This document shows, piece by piece, positions 4,915 through 5,798 of a stretch of 5,798 nt of DNA. Within the stretch, counting starts at the first letter, position 1. Each line of letters opens with the position of its first letter. Below the pieces are notes generated by a model. It worked only from the letters and a program-made list of their open reading frames with translations. It had not been told where the DNA came from and did not search any database. Position numbers and translations under genes: made by a program. This DNA is from Planctomycetota bacterium (lineage in GTDB: Bacteria; Planctomycetota; UBA11346), in the NCBI GenBank assembly GCA_013816415.1, contig JACDEN010000207.1:1-5798 (forward strand), read 5' to 3'.

Positions 4915-5798
4915 CAGTTTCCGATTCCGAACTTGGCGTTGAACCCGGGGTCCGTTCGAGACGAGGTCCCCAAAATCGTTTCCAGCGCGTCATCCAGCGA
5001 CATGCCACGAGCGCGATGCTGCTGGATCAACATCTCGAAGGTCGGGCCACCGGGATCGCCGTACTTAGCGGCGTCGCGGGCTCTGATGATGCGCAGGCTC
5101 TCTGCATCGCTCATCATCAAACGAGCATCAAGACGTGCCTGGTGGCGGAAGTCATAAGCCATCCGAGCGCGGGCGCGAAGATCGAAACCCTGCTGGAGCC
5201 ACTGCTGGTTCATCCCCGGCAGCGGCGCCACGCGGCTGTTGTACCAGATTCGGACCTGCTCATCGGTGAAACGCGAGCCTCCAAGTTGTTCGATGCGCTG
5301 AGCCAGCTGTCTCTCCGCTGCCGCCGCCTCACCTGCTAGCCCACGTCTGCCTGCTGCGGTGATACGCGCGAGATTGCGCGCAGCTAGCCCGGCTGCGAAC
5401 ACCTCGCCTCCCGCCGTCCACAGGGCCAGTTCACCAGCAGCATGGGTCGAGATCTTTGCCGTCTCCACCCACAGGTCGGCGAGGTTCTGGCGGTTCAACC
5501 GGTCCAGCGCGCCGTCCTGCGCCCAATGGCTTGGACTGAGCCAACTGTCAGGCACGCGACCGAAGCCGGCCCGGATGCCGATGGCGTCGATCCGTCCGAG
5601 CATCGCTGCCTGGTCGGCTCCGCTCAGGTTGCCGACTCCCCATCTTGCTCCCAGACCAACGACCACGGCGTCGTAGACTGCGTTGTCGCGTGCGTATGGC
5701 CGCCTGTCGTAGTCCTCATCGAACCTCGAGTCCGTTAGGATCCCGCCGCCAGCTTCACCGGTGATCGGATTGGCGCCCCAGTTGGCCCTGACGTAGGC
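4914..5798 (-). CDS. C-terminal part of a polymorphic-toxin-like protein (5' end outside window)
   Basis: The frame is open from the right edge to the TGA at 4916-4914, giving the last 294 residues of a longer protein; a GTG at 5666 is internal, since coding continues upstream without a stop. Residues 1-100 are Gly/Asp rich (WGANPITGEAGGG near the edge, GARWGVGNLSGADQAAMLGR). An Ala-rich helical section follows (about 110-165, GELALWTAGGEVFAAGLAARN). The last 120 residues look like a separate domain: WYNSRVAPLPGMNQQWLQQG, YDFRHQARLDARLMM, KYGDPGGPTFEMLI and SSRTDPGFNAKFGI. This R-H-x2-R...AR-MM and KYG-P-GPTFE pattern resembles, from memory, C-terminal tips of polymorphic or RHS-type toxins, with no activity I can assign. 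The coupled 71-aa gene downstream fits a toxin-immunity pair. The toxin call is an inference; the frame is firm. Confidence 0.72.
   Translation of the reverse strand, partial: AYVRANWGANPITGEAGGGILTDSRFDEDYDRRPYARDNAVYDAVVVGLGARWGVGNLSGADQAAMLGRIDAIGIRAGFGRVPDSWLSPSHWAQDGALDRLNRQNLADLWVETAKISTHAAGELALWTAGGEVFAAGLAARNLARITAAGRRGLAGEAAAAERQLAQRIEQLGGSRFTDEQVRIWYNSRVAPLPGMNQQWLQQGFDLRARARMAYDFRHQARLDARLMMSDAESLRIIRARDAAKYGDPGGPTFEMLIQQHRARGMSLDDALETILGTSSRTDPGFNAKFGIGN

Noticed and set aside
3075..4934. GATTCCGAACTT present at 3075-3086 and 4923-4934
   Set aside because: A 12-bp exact match is expected about once by chance in a window this size, and neither flank extends the similarity.
1..5798. 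CRISPR arrays, tRNA or rRNA genes, riboswitches
   Set aside because: No regularly spaced repeats, cloverleaf-like segments or known conserved RNA motifs were seen on either strand.

Overview
The window is GC-rich (about 60% or more by eye) and bacterial. No RNA gene or CRISPR array was found. The host cannot be named with confidence. A CxxC...CxxC zinc ribbon followed by a membrane segment, and a secreted protein built of chitobiase/hexosaminidase C-terminal-like repeats, are styles common in Planctomycetes, Acidobacteriota and neighbouring GC-rich Gram-negative groups. That is an inference from protein style only.

Layout. (1) 1-607, minus: the N-terminal 202 residues of a secreted, repeat-built surface protein that runs off the left edge. 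(2) 608-831: a divergent intergenic region with a perfect 17-bp tandem duplication next to the minus gene's ribosome binding site, and a short dyad. (3) 832-1680, plus: a zinc-ribbon / transmembrane / YD-repeat protein. (4) about 1689-3267: an insertion-sequence-like element with a DDE (rve-fold) transposase at 1965-3071. It also carries four tandem decamers, a GNRA-capped hairpin, a second hairpin and a weak candidate terminal inverted repeat pair. (5) 3249-4497, minus: a tight three-gene unit. It holds a membrane-anchored DUF2726 protein with a topoisomerase-type C4 zinc finger, an 88-aa membrane protein starting at a GTGA overlap, and an 80-aa reading frame that looks cut off where the element begins. 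(6) 4699-5798, minus: the C-terminal 294 residues of a large polymorphic-toxin-like protein, followed with a TGATG overlap by a 71-aa probable immunity protein.

How the parts relate. The right half (5798 down to 3249) is one co-directional minus-strand accessory block: toxin tip, immunity-like gene, then a nuclease-fold/membrane/helical gene trio. The element sits at the 3' end of the trio and appears to have broken the last gene. The missing 3' half of that gene is not found left of the element, so the insertion was probably accompanied by deletion or rearrangement. The left third may therefore be unrelated sequence joined to the accessory block through the element.

The best candidates for something undescribed are the uncharacterised toxin tip with its coupled small partner, and the DUF2726-led trio. 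Neither can be proved functional from sequence alone.
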